Below are positions 36,201-42,499 of a DNA stretch of 42,499 bases, in pieces (position 1 is the first letter of the stretch; each line of letters begins with the position of its first letter). A program made the position numbers and the translations under genes. This DNA comes from Betaproteobacteria bacterium. Its GTDB lineage: Bacteria; Acidobacteriota; Terriglobia; Acidiferrales; UBA7541. The notes below the pieces were generated by a model that was given only the letters and a program-made list of their open reading frames with translations, was not told where the DNA came from and searched no databases. The stretch covers positions 1 through 42,499 of the forward strand of contig CAJCHZ010000020.1 in the NCBI GenBank assembly GCA_903970165.1, written 5' to 3'.

Positions 36201-36775
36201 CCGTTGATGAAGGGACGAGCGCCGGAGTTTACGTTGTCGCCGTTGTTGAAACTGCTGGGATCGGGATGGACGGCGCCGGGAGCGAGAAGCGTCAACTCAA
36301 CATAGTTGCGCGTGGCGAGGGGCAGTTCGTCGTTCGTCTGCGCGTCAATAATGGTATCCACTTGAGTGGATTCGGTCTTAAGGACGGGCGCGGCGCCGGT
36401 AACTTCGACCGTTTGCGTGAGCTGGCCGACCTTCAAAGTAGCGTCGATCCGAGCGCTCTGATTGAGAACGAGAGCGAAGGATGGAAACAGGGAAGTTTGA
36501 AAGCCCTGCTTTTCAACACGGAGCTCATAGTTTCCGACGGGGAGCAGGGAGATGCGGTAGAGCCCTTGTTCGTTGGTCACGGCGGTGTAGGTTAGGCCGC
36601 GTTCGACAGATTTGGCGATGACATTGGCGCCAGCCACGGGAGCGCCACTAGGATCAGTGATCGTGCCCGTAATTGTGGCGGTAACATCCTGGGCGCTTGA
36701 TGCATTTGCCCCAAACAGAAGCGCGAAAATTGCAAGGCACAAAAGAATGAGCCGCACAGACCGCATTTTTTTCAT
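33284..36775 (-). CDS. Oar-like TonB-dependent receptor with carboxypeptidase-regulatory domain
   Basis: The product is 1163 residues from ATG 36775 (GGAGG seven bases upstream); the frame is open up to 36844. A signal peptide (MKKMRSVRLILLCLAIFALL, ending ASSAQ) is followed by a carboxypeptidase regulatory-like beta-sandwich (VTATITGTITDPSGAPVAG, about 30-115), then a plug-like region (about 115-300, with DGLDNNEV) and a long beta-barrel. It ends in aromatic Phe (KLYF), the usual outer-membrane targeting end. Proteins of this type are extremely abundant in acidobacteria and are thought to import large substrates such as oligosaccharides. First gene of the operon; its transcript probably terminates at the hairpin downstream. 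Confidence 0.9.
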   Translation of the reverse strand: MKKMRSVRLILLCLAIFALLFGANASSAQDVTATITGTITDPSGAPVAGANVIAKSVERGLTYTAVTNEQGLYRISLLPVGNYELRVEKQGFQTSLFPSFALVLNQSARIDATLKVGQLTQTVEVTGAAPVLKTESTQVDTIIDAQTNDELPLATRNYVELTLLAPGAVHPDPSSFNNGDNVNSGARPFINGNREQANNFLLDGLDNNEVSDNLLGYTPAPDAIQEFNLITNNAPAEFGNFMGGIVSVTLKSGTNAFHGDVWEFFRNDVLNANQWENKINPNAAVIPRAPLRWNMFGGTLGGPVIKNKLFFFIDYQGQRFDHPPAGQFISVYTPLEQTGNFGALLTAATPIQLYNPCQGTTGQNGTACVAATTRQPFPGNVIPSSMISPVAAALFASSLYPKTINNNLTNNALEEVSTAYNSDQGDARVDYRISDKDQLSGRFTRALQIDPSTNSQPLFGNGQVTAPIWSTVGDYTHTFTPSLVNDVRFGWNHIILNTGTAWDPSVGAFGQTIGIPDSNPAGLIGLLGLDFGGGTPTSPGSGTLTNIGNSMVTQSFNSTVWQADDSVTLTRGRHAFKFGGEYMRDSIKVFYSGNSGELGGMTFGPNFTASSDVNPLPDTGEGMADFFLGLPTAFGRGLSSGSWTQTSNIFAFFGQDTWRLTDHLTLTLGLRYEAHTPWIEANNQQSNFNPVTGEIEYAGQDGNSRALYQGTYGGKDFQPRLGFAYTPGWSGGHTVFRGAFTISDYLEGTGTNLRLPLNPPYDGGASAGGEFQTQYLLTPLPGSTASDGIIAPAPAGLSCPNLSCFDGAVLRLWDQKVQPAIDDQWNLTVQHQFNDHTTLQVGYVGQVAYHLMVPFYYGQAISEPASSCATPPCTAPSPFFANGQGPALLAAINTGGGTVSGTQSNGRMMYNALQAVLQRTLSKGLQAQVSYTYAKCMSNNTGYYGTWSGARGSSTASPYWQNIYDPGAEWAPCYYDETHNLTAYAVYDLPVGQGRQFGNDMNKVANAFVGGWTVSPIVTLHTGFPLALYTNAVDPTGTDSRGLRPDCNGTNTVWGRRNATAVQGGGFAWFDPSNYSDPTTTFGTCAPQLGGLRGPGLYNWDISLQKNFQLTERFRLQFRSDFLNAFNRVNLAVPNTTVTESTTGVIQASQPARNIQFALKLYF

Positions 36776-37212
36776 ATTCCATCCTCCGAGGCGAGGCCCC
36801 CGACCGGCGATTCGCCTCACCTCCGCTGTCAAAGTGTTCTGCATAGCAACAGCACCCGTGCACCGCTATAGGTCCAATTGGTGACTAGCTATATAGCACG
36901 ATTTTTGACTTGTCAAGCGAAAAGTAATGATTTATAAGGATTGTGGATATCGGGATGTATAGCACGGGGCGGTTGTGATGTATAGCAGTGTGGCGGTGCG
37001 CTCTATATCACCGATAGCAAGCCGGGAAGCGCCTGACCAGCGCCAGGCGGACTAGTTTGGTATGGCCGCAGCGTTCGGTTCATTGGCAGTGCTGTTCTGA
37101 GACGTCCAATCCTCACGAACGAGAATGCGGGAAGAGATTACCGATTTATACGGCCAAAACTAACCAGGAGCCGTGCCAGTTCGTCGAAGGTTTATAAATT
37201 TCGAGGGCGAGA
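36776..37212. promoter_or_regulatory. Divergent regulatory region between receptor operon and gntR
   Basis: This 437-base region separates the divergent starts. It carries repeated TATAGC half-sites: at 36865-36870 (reverse), in the palindrome at 36888-36897, in TGTATAGCAC (36956-36965) and TGTATAGCAG (36979-36988), plus a diverged reverse form near 37000-37011. Repeated half-sites suggest binding of a dimeric regulator at several places. No good -35/-10 pair for the gntR gene was found, except a weak TTGACT at 36905-36910 with a poorly spaced TTATAA. Confidence 0.55.
36888..36916 (-). promoter_or_regulatory. Promoter and palindromic operator of the receptor operon
   Basis: Read on the minus strand, TTGACA (36911-36916) and TATAGC (36888-36893) are 17 bases apart. 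The -10 lies inside a perfect 10-bp palindrome GCTATATAGC (36888-36897). The plus-strand TTGAC-TT-GTCAA at 36905-36916 is itself an inverted repeat. A repressor bound at the palindrome would block the promoter; the divergent GntR-type gene is the obvious candidate. Confidence 0.6.
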
Positions 37213-37938
37213 ATGCCTGCTAAAAGTCGAAGCAACGGGTTGCCGGCGTACCAGAGAATTCAGGGCACCCTTCGCAAGCGAATCGATTCCGGGGAATTGC
37301 GCACGGGAGATGCCGTACCTTCGGAGCGCGACTTGGCAAAGATTCACCAGGTAAGCTTGATGACGGCGCGACATGCTTTGGCGTCGCTGGAGCGGGAAGG
37401 CGTGGTCGAGCGGAGACGCGGGATCGGGACATTCGTTTCCACGCCGAAAATTCATTTCAATAAACTGATGAGCTATACGGAACAGATGGCCAGCCGGAGC
37501 ATGACGGCGGTCTCGAAGGTTTTGTTCGCGAAAATGATTGACGATGAGCAGGAGGCGAATGCGCGCCTTTCGCTTTCGCCGAAGAGCGGGGTAATCAAGC
37601 TGGAGCGCTTGCGGCACGCGGCGGGAGAGCCGTTTGCTCTAGAGACCTGTTATTTGTCCGCGGCACAATTTCCAGCCTTGCTTTCGGCTCCGCTGCAGAG
37701 AGAGTCCTTGTTCGGAATAATCGAACGCGATTATAAAGTGGAGATCGGGTATGCCGACGAGGAAGTGGATGCCACGGCGGCAGATCCGCGGACGGCGGAT
37801 CTATTGGATGTGCCGAGGCGCGAACCGCTCCTGCGGATACGGCAGGTGATTTTTTCAACGAATGGGAAAGCGGTGATGTACGTTCTAGGATTCTACCGAT
37901 CGGACCGGCACAACCTAGTGATACGACGGTTTCGATAG
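37213..37938 (+). CDS. GntR-family (HutC/UTRA) transcriptional regulator
   Basis: The product is 241 residues. The N-terminal winged helix (about 10-75) has the family's LRTGDAVPSERDLAKIHQVS and VERRRGIGTFV patterns. The remainder (about 90-235) is a UTRA ligand-binding domain with LERLRHAAGEPFALETCYL and DLLDVPRREPLLRIRQ. UTRA regulators usually respond to sugars, amino sugars or other small metabolites. It is divergent from the TonB receptor operon, whose promoter carries repeated TATAGC half-sites, and it is followed by a glucokinase gene 136 bases later. A role in controlling sugar uptake is therefore likely but not shown. Confidence 0.9.
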   Translation: MPAKSRSNGLPAYQRIQGTLRKRIDSGELRTGDAVPSERDLAKIHQVSLMTARHALASLEREGVVERRRGIGTFVSTPKIHFNKLMSYTEQMASRSMTAVSKVLFAKMIDDEQEANARLSLSPKSGVIKLERLRHAAGEPFALETCYLSAAQFPALLSAPLQRESLFGIIERDYKVEIGYADEEVDATAADPRTADLLDVPRREPLLRIRQVIFSTNGKAVMYVLGFYRSDRHNLVIRRFR

Positions 37939-37955
37939 AGCGAAATTTCGAGTGC

Positions 37956-37967
37956 GGCTGAGGCCCC
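37956..37967 (+). repeat. Inverse copy of the 12-base intergenic segment
   Basis: GGCTGAGGCCCC is the exact reverse complement of the segment at 15178-15189 and also lies between genes (gntR and glk). The surrounding bases differ. It is probably part of a dispersed extragenic repeat. Confidence 0.4.
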
Positions 37968-38074
37968 AGGCCTGTGCTAGTCTGTCAATAAATCACCCCA
38001 AAAATAGAATGGATGGATCTCTTAAGGCTAACCAGCCGGGCTGCTCATGAATTGGCGGCTGCTTAAGGAGAAAA

Positions 38075-39145
38075 ATGATTTTGGCGGGAGACATTGGCGG
38101 CACGAAGTGCAATGTCGCGGTGTTTGAGGAAAGCGGTGCGGCTTTGCGGCTTGTCGCGAAGCGTCGATTCGCTACCGGTGAATATGGCAGCCTTGAGGAG
38201 TTGCTGGAAAGATTTTTGTATGAGTGCTCTCGGGAAATTGGTACACGTTTTGACGGCAGGATTGAGGCAGCCGGATTTGGCGTTGCCGGAGCCGTAGTGG
38301 ATGGGCGGCTTGTGGCGAACAATATCCCTTGGGACCTGACTGCACCCGCGCTGGCCGCCAAGCTCAGCCTCAATCCCGAACACCTGGTTTTGATCAACGA
38401 CCTTGTCGCTACTGCCTATGGCTTAGTGCATCTGGCGCCGCAGGATTTTTTGGTTTTGAATCCGGGCGTGCCGCAATTCAACGGCAACCAGGCGCTGATC
38501 GCCGCGGGGACGGGGCTTGGTGAGGCCATGATTTTCTGGGATGGGCGGCAACACAGAGCGTCTCCCTCGGAAGGAGGCTCCGCCGATTTTGCGCCGCGGA
38601 CGGAGCGGGAAATCCAGTTGCTGCGATTTTTGAAAAGGCGCTTGCCACGGGTTCCGTGCGAAGAGATATTTTCCGGGCGCGGCTTTCGCAAGTTTCACGA
38701 GTTCCTCGATCCTGCGGTTGTTCATCCAACGTTTGTGTTGCCAGAATCGGCTTCAGCCAGCGAAATTACGCACAACGCCTTGACGGGCGAGTGTCCCGTG
38801 TGTGTCGAGGTGCTCGATTGGTGGATCGACGCGTTCGGCGCGGAAGCCGGGAATCTGGCGCTGCGTGTCCTGGCGTATGGCGGCGTTTATTTTGCGGGTG
38901 GAATTGTTCTGAAAATACTTTACAGGCTGCAGAAGAGCAATTTCTGCCAAGCGTTTGCGGACAAGGGACCGTTGAGTTCGGTGCTTTCCAATATACCGAT
39001 CTCGGTGGTTTTGAACGAAGATGCGCCGCTTTTGGGAGCCGCGTACCAGGCCTTTGCGACGGCTTCTGCTTCGACGCGAGCGGACAATGAGCGGCATGAG
39101 ATTCTGGTTGAGCTTGATCCCGCGCGAAAAGATTTCGTCCGATAG
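38075..39145 (+). CDS. glk: Glucokinase (Glk family)
   Basis: The product is 356 residues. It has the ATP-binding phosphate loop LAGDIGGTKCNVAVF at the N-terminus, the sugar-binding FGVAGAV and NNIPWDL, LINDLVATAYG with the catalytic Asp, AGTGLGEA as second phosphate motif and SEGGSADFAPR with the sugar-contacting Glu. This matches the Glk (not ROK) family, which phosphorylates glucose with ATP in the cytosol. The position after gntR and across from a TonB receptor operon suggests a sugar-uptake and use module. Confidence 0.92.
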   Translation: MILAGDIGGTKCNVAVFEESGAALRLVAKRRFATGEYGSLEELLERFLYECSREIGTRFDGRIEAAGFGVAGAVVDGRLVANNIPWDLTAPALAAKLSLNPEHLVLINDLVATAYGLVHLAPQDFLVLNPGVPQFNGNQALIAAGTGLGEAMIFWDGRQHRASPSEGGSADFAPRTEREIQLLRFLKRRLPRVPCEEIFSGRGFRKFHEFLDPAVVHPTFVLPESASASEITHNALTGECPVCVEVLDWWIDAFGAEAGNLALRVLAYGGVYFAGGIVLKILYRLQKSNFCQAFADKGPLSSVLSNIPISVVLNEDAPLLGAAYQAFATASASTRADNERHEILVELDPARKDFVR

Positions 39146-39501
39146 TTCGCCCGCCCCTCCGTTTGGAACAGGATGTTTGTTTTTGATCTTCAGTCCGGCG
39201 GCCTATTGGTTGTCTCGCAAGTGTGGCGCGGGCCTTGGGTTGACGCCATCACTCTGTTTGGAATTCCATCTGGACGCTCCGACGCGTGCGGGGGGGGCGG
39301 TCGTTACGGTCTGGCATTGGACATGATAGACTGCAAGGGTCGGATGTTGAACATTCCGCGAACGAAGAACGAAAAACCCGTTCACGTTCCTTAAACGCCG
39401 CCGCAGTGGCCGCCCTGAACGAAGTGTATTCGCGAGCGGCAAAGTAGAGGTTGTGTTCAACTTGGTCAGTGCTCGGCGTAGGTTATTGTGCAGAACAGTT
39501 T
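39146..39501. other. Gene-free region before tRNA-Lys
   Basis: These 356 bases hold no convincing gene; a 73-codon open frame at 39173-39394 has no recognisable features. A weak promoter for the tRNA may be TTCAAC (39456-39461) and TAGGTT (39479-39484), 17 bases apart. A run of seven G occurs near 39291. Nothing else is seen. Confidence 0.5.
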
Positions 39502-39576
39502 AGGGGCGTAGCTCAGTGGTAGAGCAGCGGCCTTTTAAGCCGAAGGTCGTGGGTTCGATCCCCACCGCCCCTACCA
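39502..39576 (+). tRNA. tRNA-Lys (anticodon TTT)
   Basis: A full cloverleaf can be drawn. The acceptor stem is AGGGGCG with CGCCCCT, the D arm GCTC/GAGC, the anticodon loop CTTTTAA with TTT at 39534-39536, and the T arm GTGGG-TTCGATC-CCCAC. CCA is encoded at 39574-39576. The first anticodon-stem pair is a G-A mismatch. The gene is intact and forms the left boundary of an integrated element. Confidence 0.96.
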
Positions 39577-40742
39577 ATCCTTCTTCTTGATAACACAGGA
39601 GTTCTAGCGGCGCGTTTCGCCGTGTACCCCGCGTGTACCTCTCCTATCACAGGATCGTTGCTCCAAGCGGCCCTGAGATCGGCTTCAATTTGCTCTTGGC
39701 GTGAACGTGTCCACGGCGCGTAGTGGCGCTCAGTTATGCGAATGCTACTGTGTCCGAGGAGAATTGAGACCCTATCGAGAGGAACACCCGCGAGCAGCAA
39801 TTCGACGGCGAACGTATCCCGGAATTGGTGCGGATGACCCTTGGGGACTTTTGCGAATTCAAAAAGACGCTGCAATCTGCGTTGCCATTTTCCCTTTGCG
39901 CTGTGGACCTTCGATGCGCCTGTCCAGAAGAAATACCGCTCACTTGAGCGCGGTGCCACGTGCAACGCTTCAACGACCACATCAGGCAGAACACAGTAAA
40001 CAGGTACACCAGTCTTTTGCGTGTGCAGAAGTAGCTTGTTCCCGTCGAGTCGGCTTACATCAAGCTGGGTTGCATCCCCGATCCTCAATCCCGAATATCG
40101 CAGCAGCAAAACAAAAGCGCGGAGGCGGCGCGCGTTGCGAGCGCCCGCGCTCTTGCCGTAGGGTTCAAGCGCGGCAAAAATGCGAATCATCTCTTCCCGA
40201 GTGAAGGGCATTGTCGGCTTGTTGGGAACCTTGGGAGCTTTCAGTTCAGTTGCCGGATTGTCGTCAATCCATTTTCTCTTCTCGGCGAAGCGCATGAACG
40301 CCCTGAGCCGTTCCAACTTTTTTAAGCTTGTCCGAGGTCCCTCCGTCCACGTTGCACGAAACGTTGCAAGCGTGTCCAGGTCTAGCTGGATGAGAAATTG
40401 CAGTTTGTACGTCTCCGCAAAACCATCGAGCTGTCGGAAGAGCAGGTGGTATTTGTAGAGTGTGGAGTCGTTCAGCTTCCGCGCTTCCGCGTCCGCGATA
40501 AATTTCTCATGAGCATCCTTAATCGTGACCTCTTGCTCTTGCTGGCGTGTGCGCCGGTCCTCGGCTTCCCACTCGCGGATCATCTCTTGCGCTCGCTGCC
40601 AGTCGCGGAGTTTCAGAGACTCACGCATTTCTTTCCCGCCGAGCGCTCCGTCAACCCAAATGGGGCACTGACAGTGTCGGTATTTCCGCCCCTTGGCCCG
40701 TTGCTTGCAGTTCTTGCGGTGACGGCGATAGATGGTCAGCAT
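39513..40742 (-). CDS. Tyrosine recombinase (integrase) of a tRNA-Lys-inserted element
   Basis: The product is 409 residues. The N-terminus has Cys12, Cys24 and Cys26 in a basic segment, followed by a SAM-like core-binding domain (about 73-165) and a catalytic domain with Arg220, Lys243, His305-x-x-Arg308, His331 and Tyr341: the full tyrosine-recombinase set. The last about 20 residues are translated from the antisense strand of tRNA-Lys, and the stop codon falls in the D arm. This is expected when the attachment core is the tRNA 3' half. It probably catalyses insertion and excision together with the small gene 12 bases upstream. Confidence 0.93.
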   Translation of the reverse strand: MLTIYRRHRKNCKQRAKGRKYRHCQCPIWVDGALGGKEMRESLKLRDWQRAQEMIREWEAEDRRTRQQEQEVTIKDAHEKFIADAEARKLNDSTLYKYHLLFRQLDGFAETYKLQFLIQLDLDTLATFRATWTEGPRTSLKKLERLRAFMRFAEKRKWIDDNPATELKAPKVPNKPTMPFTREEMIRIFAALEPYGKSAGARNARRLRAFVLLLRYSGLRIGDATQLDVSRLDGNKLLLHTQKTGVPVYCVLPDVVVEALHVAPRSSERYFFWTGASKVHSAKGKWQRRLQRLFEFAKVPKGHPHQFRDTFAVELLLAGVPLDRVSILLGHSSIRITERHYAPWTRSRQEQIEADLRAAWSNDPVIGEVHAGYTAKRAARTPVLSRRRIGRGGGDRTHDLRLKRPLLYH

Positions 40743-40754
40743 TTTGGAAGACTC

Positions 40755-41000
40755 CTAACGGACGCCGGACTTCGATGATAAACGATGATGAACGCGTTCG
40801 AGCACAGTTTGAGGAATGCGCAGCGTAACGTACCGTCTCTTGTGGCGTGGACTCCGCTCTCCGATTACAAGCACGCCCGGCTCATTCTCGAAAAGTTCAC
40901 GAACCTTATCACCGCTCAGATTCCACATCTCAGCGATTTCCGCAACGGCGTAGTGCCGCTCGATATGCACTGAGGTTTCGATTTGGGTTGGTACGGCCAT
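40755..41000 (-). CDS. Small helix-turn-helix protein (excisionase-like)
   Basis: The product is 81 residues from ATG 41000, ending 12 bases before the integrase start. After a short leader, YAVAEIAEMWNLSGDKVRELFENEPGVLVIG matches the winged helix-turn-helix of MerR/Xis-type DNA-binding proteins. The C-terminus is basic (HKRRYVTLRIP). Given its place and size it is probably the recombination directionality factor of the element, but a regulator of the integrase gene is equally possible. Confidence 0.75.
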   Translation of the reverse strand: MAVPTQIETSVHIERHYAVAEIAEMWNLSGDKVRELFENEPGVLVIGERSPRHKRRYVTLRIPQTVLERVHHRLSSKSGVR

Positions 41001-41121
41001 TGCGTGTTAGAGACTCCTATATAGGGTCAAGAAGGTCGTCGAATTGGCTAGTTGGCTTCCGAGAGAGCTACGGAAAACATTCTTCTTGCTTTCAAGTGCC
41101 AATCGAGCTACGCTAACGTAA

Positions 41122-41138
41122 ACATCGTACAGCGATGT
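41122..41138 (+). promoter_or_regulatory. Inverted repeat between the excisionase-like gene and the cargo gene
   Basis: ACATCG, TACAG, CGATGT is a 6-bp inverted repeat just before the start of the 41156 gene and in its divergent promoter region. An 8-base direct repeat GAGCTACG occurs at 41065 and 41105. Either may be an operator or a recombinase arm site; no pairing to a known site is made. Confidence 0.3.
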
Positions 41139-41155
41139 AGGAAGACTTGTCAACC

Positions 41156-42310
41156 ATGATGTCGATCGTCAAGAAGAAGCCACGGCACGAGGTAATCTCG
41201 ATCCGACTCAGCGAAGACCGCCTCAAACTCTTGGAGCGCTACCAGAAGGTTCTCAGTGAACAACGGGGACGCGAGGTGTCCTTGGGAGAGGCTGCCTTCC
41301 TAGTTATCGAGGAGCGCGTCGAAGGGATGGACCGTGAAACAGCTCGTCATGAAATGCTCAGCACGCCGACCGCTTCGCTCTATCGCATTCGCAAGAAGTG
41401 GGAGTCACAGCACACTCTTTCCGCCGCCGAGTGGGATGTTCTTGCGCAGTACGTGCAAATTGGCACAGAGGAAGGGGCTCAAGAGCCGCCGTTGCTTTGG
41501 CCTGCGATTCCGTCCAGGGAGTCATACCTCAGATTACTAGAAGCCTTTGAAGCGGTTTATCAGAACCGGAAGAAGCATGCCTCGAAGCACGCCTGGTATT
41601 ACTTCGGAAACCTTGGCGGGCACTTCACAGGAGTTCGGCTTTCCGATGATGACGCCGAACAGAGACATCAAGCTGTTCTGAAACAAATTTCGCTTCGCAA
41701 GGAGATGCTGAAGCCGGCGGAGAAATGGCAGAACCCCGGCACCATTGGAGGATGCTTCCTAGCCGCCATTAGTGATGAAGGAGTCGAGAGCACTAGACTC
41801 GATCAAATCCTTGCCCCGTACTGGCCGACGCTTTGGGGCCTCGCCGCTCGGGGCCATTGGGTGCGACATGACCGCCAGCCCGTGCGACCAACGGGTTCAA
41901 ACGAAGATGATTTTCGCCGCCGAATTATCTTGCCTGATCCGCTCAAGGTCGATGACCTGAAACTCTCGTTTACGACGACCGCTTGCCCGGAGCTGGGCGT
42001 GTATATCGACTTTGGCCCAACACGCCGCGTGAACTATCTCATTGCTCGGTACCCCGACCTGGCCGAGTTCCGGGCCATGCTCGAAGGATGGTCGGCCAAG
42101 AGTTCGTGGAACGGCAGGCATTTCCTCACGACGCTGTCCAAGGAGAAGGGGCCTACGTTCACGCTTTGGCTTCGGCAGAACGATGTAGGTATCGACTTCA
42201 CCGAGAACGAATGGAACGCCTTGCGCAAACTGTTCCAGAAGGCGTGGGCGATCCCAGAGCTTCAAAGGTGGATGCAGGAGCTGCAATTGGAGTATGGCGA
42301 ACAGGGTTGA
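41156..42310 (+). CDS. Unknown protein carried by the integrative element
   Basis: The product is 384 residues from ATG 41156; a TTG at 41147 with AGGAAG close by is possible. The first about 50 residues (HEVISIRLSEDRLKLLERYQKV) resemble a ribbon-helix-helix start, followed by a helical stretch. The remainder is mixed, with charged and aromatic segments (HAWYYFGNLGGHFTGVRLSDDD, GLAARGHWVRHD) and no catalytic motif that I recognise. It is the only visible cargo gene here, and is divergent from the integrase module. Confidence 0.6.
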   Translation: MMSIVKKKPRHEVISIRLSEDRLKLLERYQKVLSEQRGREVSLGEAAFLVIEERVEGMDRETARHEMLSTPTASLYRIRKKWESQHTLSAAEWDVLAQYVQIGTEEGAQEPPLLWPAIPSRESYLRLLEAFEAVYQNRKKHASKHAWYYFGNLGGHFTGVRLSDDDAEQRHQAVLKQISLRKEMLKPAEKWQNPGTIGGCFLAAISDEGVESTRLDQILAPYWPTLWGLAARGHWVRHDRQPVRPTGSNEDDFRRRIILPDPLKVDDLKLSFTTTACPELGVYIDFGPTRRVNYLIARYPDLAEFRAMLEGWSAKSSWNGRHFLTTLSKEKGPTFTLWLRQNDVGIDFTENEWNALRKLFQKAWAIPELQRWMQELQLEYGEQG

Positions 42311-42349
42311 TTACGCGAATCGTGAGTTTGCGCCGCGTTTTGCGAAGGG

Positions 42350-42366
42350 CGGTGCCTACGGCACCG
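42350..42366. terminator. Hairpin downstream of the cargo gene
   Basis: CGGTGCC, TAC, GGCACCG: a perfect 7-bp stem between the cargo gene's stop (42310) and the intron's 3' end. No T-tract follows, so factor-independent termination is doubtful. Confidence 0.4.
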
Positions 42367-42383
42367 GGAGTTGGACTGTCGCG

Positions 42384-42499
42384 GTAGGGATACGGATTGC
42401 TCCGTACCCCCCGCACAGATCCGTACGAGCGGGTTTCCCGCATACGGCTCTTGCCTCAGGTGGTGACGCGCAGGCGGCGCAAAGGATAGGGATGGCAGA
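42384..42499 (-). mobile_element. 3' end of a group II intron (domains V and VI)
   Basis: On the minus strand, 42450 to 42418 begins GAGCCGTATGCGGGAAACCC and folds as domain V, with the catalytic AGC triad, a bulged stem and an upper GC hairpin. Directly after it a second hairpin at about 42412-42387 (GGGTACGGA pairs with TCCGTATCCC) fits domain VI. The intron probably ends at 42384. Its 5' end and most of the reverse transcriptase lie beyond the right edge. The ORF ending just before domain V is typical of bacterial class C introns. Confidence 0.7.
42456..42499 (-). CDS. C-terminus of a group II intron reverse transcriptase/maturase (partial)
   Basis: Only 13 residues (CHPYPLRRLRVTT) and the stop, five bases before domain V, are visible. 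The position fits an intron-encoded protein, but the fragment is too short for independent identification. The call rests on the neighbouring domain V. Confidence 0.4.
   Translation of the reverse strand, partial: CHPYPLRRLRVTT

Larger units (their letters stand above)
39577..42499. mobile_element. Left part of an integrative element inserted at tRNA-Lys
   Basis: The element begins at the tRNA 3' end and contains a tyrosine integrase, an excisionase-like gene and an unknown gene. The right end is not in the window, so the size and the second attachment site are unknown. The 3' half of the tRNA should be repeated at that end. A group II intron lies within it. Confidence 0.75.

Noticed and set aside
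39173..39394. 73-codon open frame between glk and tRNA-Lys
   Set aside because: No recognisable features and a run of G translated as Gly; treated as non-coding.
39513..39576. The GDRTHDLRLKRP tail of the integrase as a conserved protein domain
   Set aside because: It is the antisense translation of the tRNA; its recurrence in databases reflects tRNA conservation, not protein function.
1..42499. CRISPR array or rRNA genes
   Set aside because: No regularly spaced repeats and no recognisable rRNA sequence were seen on either strand.

Overview
The window looks like a chromosomal segment of a Gram-negative, hopanoid-producing soil bacterium, most likely an acidobacterium. That placement is an inference. 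It rests on a very large Oar-like TonB-dependent receptor, ASPIC/UnbV (CRTAC1-type) FG-GAP proteins, lipid A genes and an shc/hpn hopanoid operon, all typical of Acidobacteriota. No marker gene in the window proves it.

Layout. 1-4.6 kb: a G-rich plus-strand run holding the 3' part of a CrtI-type desaturase, an Asp-nucleophile alpha/beta hydrolase, a small membrane protein, a three-His-box desaturase, a flippase-like membrane protein and nrdR. 4.6-8.3 kb: a double-GNAT gene, an alpha/beta hydrolase with Asn in place of the nucleophilic Ser, and an ArnT-like GT39 glycosyltransferase. 8.4-11 kb: an LpxL-like acyltransferase, lpxD and a P-loop protein (outer-membrane lipid genes). 11.0-21.7 kb: a hopanoid operon behind a good sigma-70-like promoter: shc, a cysteine-less HpnH-like protein, hpnA, hpnG, two medium-chain dehydrogenases, a fused hpnC-hpnD and hpnE. 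21.7-28.7 kb: scattered housekeeping and small genes (ABM-like, zinc ribbon, secreted proteins, M14 peptidase, DUF72, HPF). 28.8-36.8 kb: a minus-strand operon of TonB receptor, TPR protein and two tandem CRTAC1-type proteins, divergent from a GntR/UTRA regulator and followed by a glucokinase gene. 39.5 kb to the end: tRNA-Lys(TTT) with a tyrosine integrase running into it, an excisionase-like gene, an unknown cargo gene, and the 3' end of a group II intron on the minus strand.

How it works together. HpnC/D/E make squalene from farnesyl diphosphate, Shc cyclises it to hopene, and HpnG and HpnA belong to side-chain extension and decoration. The step before HpnG needs the radical-SAM enzyme HpnH, but the gene in that operon slot has lost all the cluster-binding cysteines. 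It appears to be a retained pseudoenzyme. Beside hpnG are two dehydrogenases whose role is open; reduction of the ribosylhopane aldehyde to bacteriohopanetetrol is one possibility.

The receptor operon has a promoter whose -10 lies inside a perfect palindrome next to gntR. It also has an intrinsic terminator whose T-tract abuts the ATG of the second gene, so receptor and downstream genes are probably expressed at different levels. The right end is a tRNA-anchored integrated element of which only the left part is visible.
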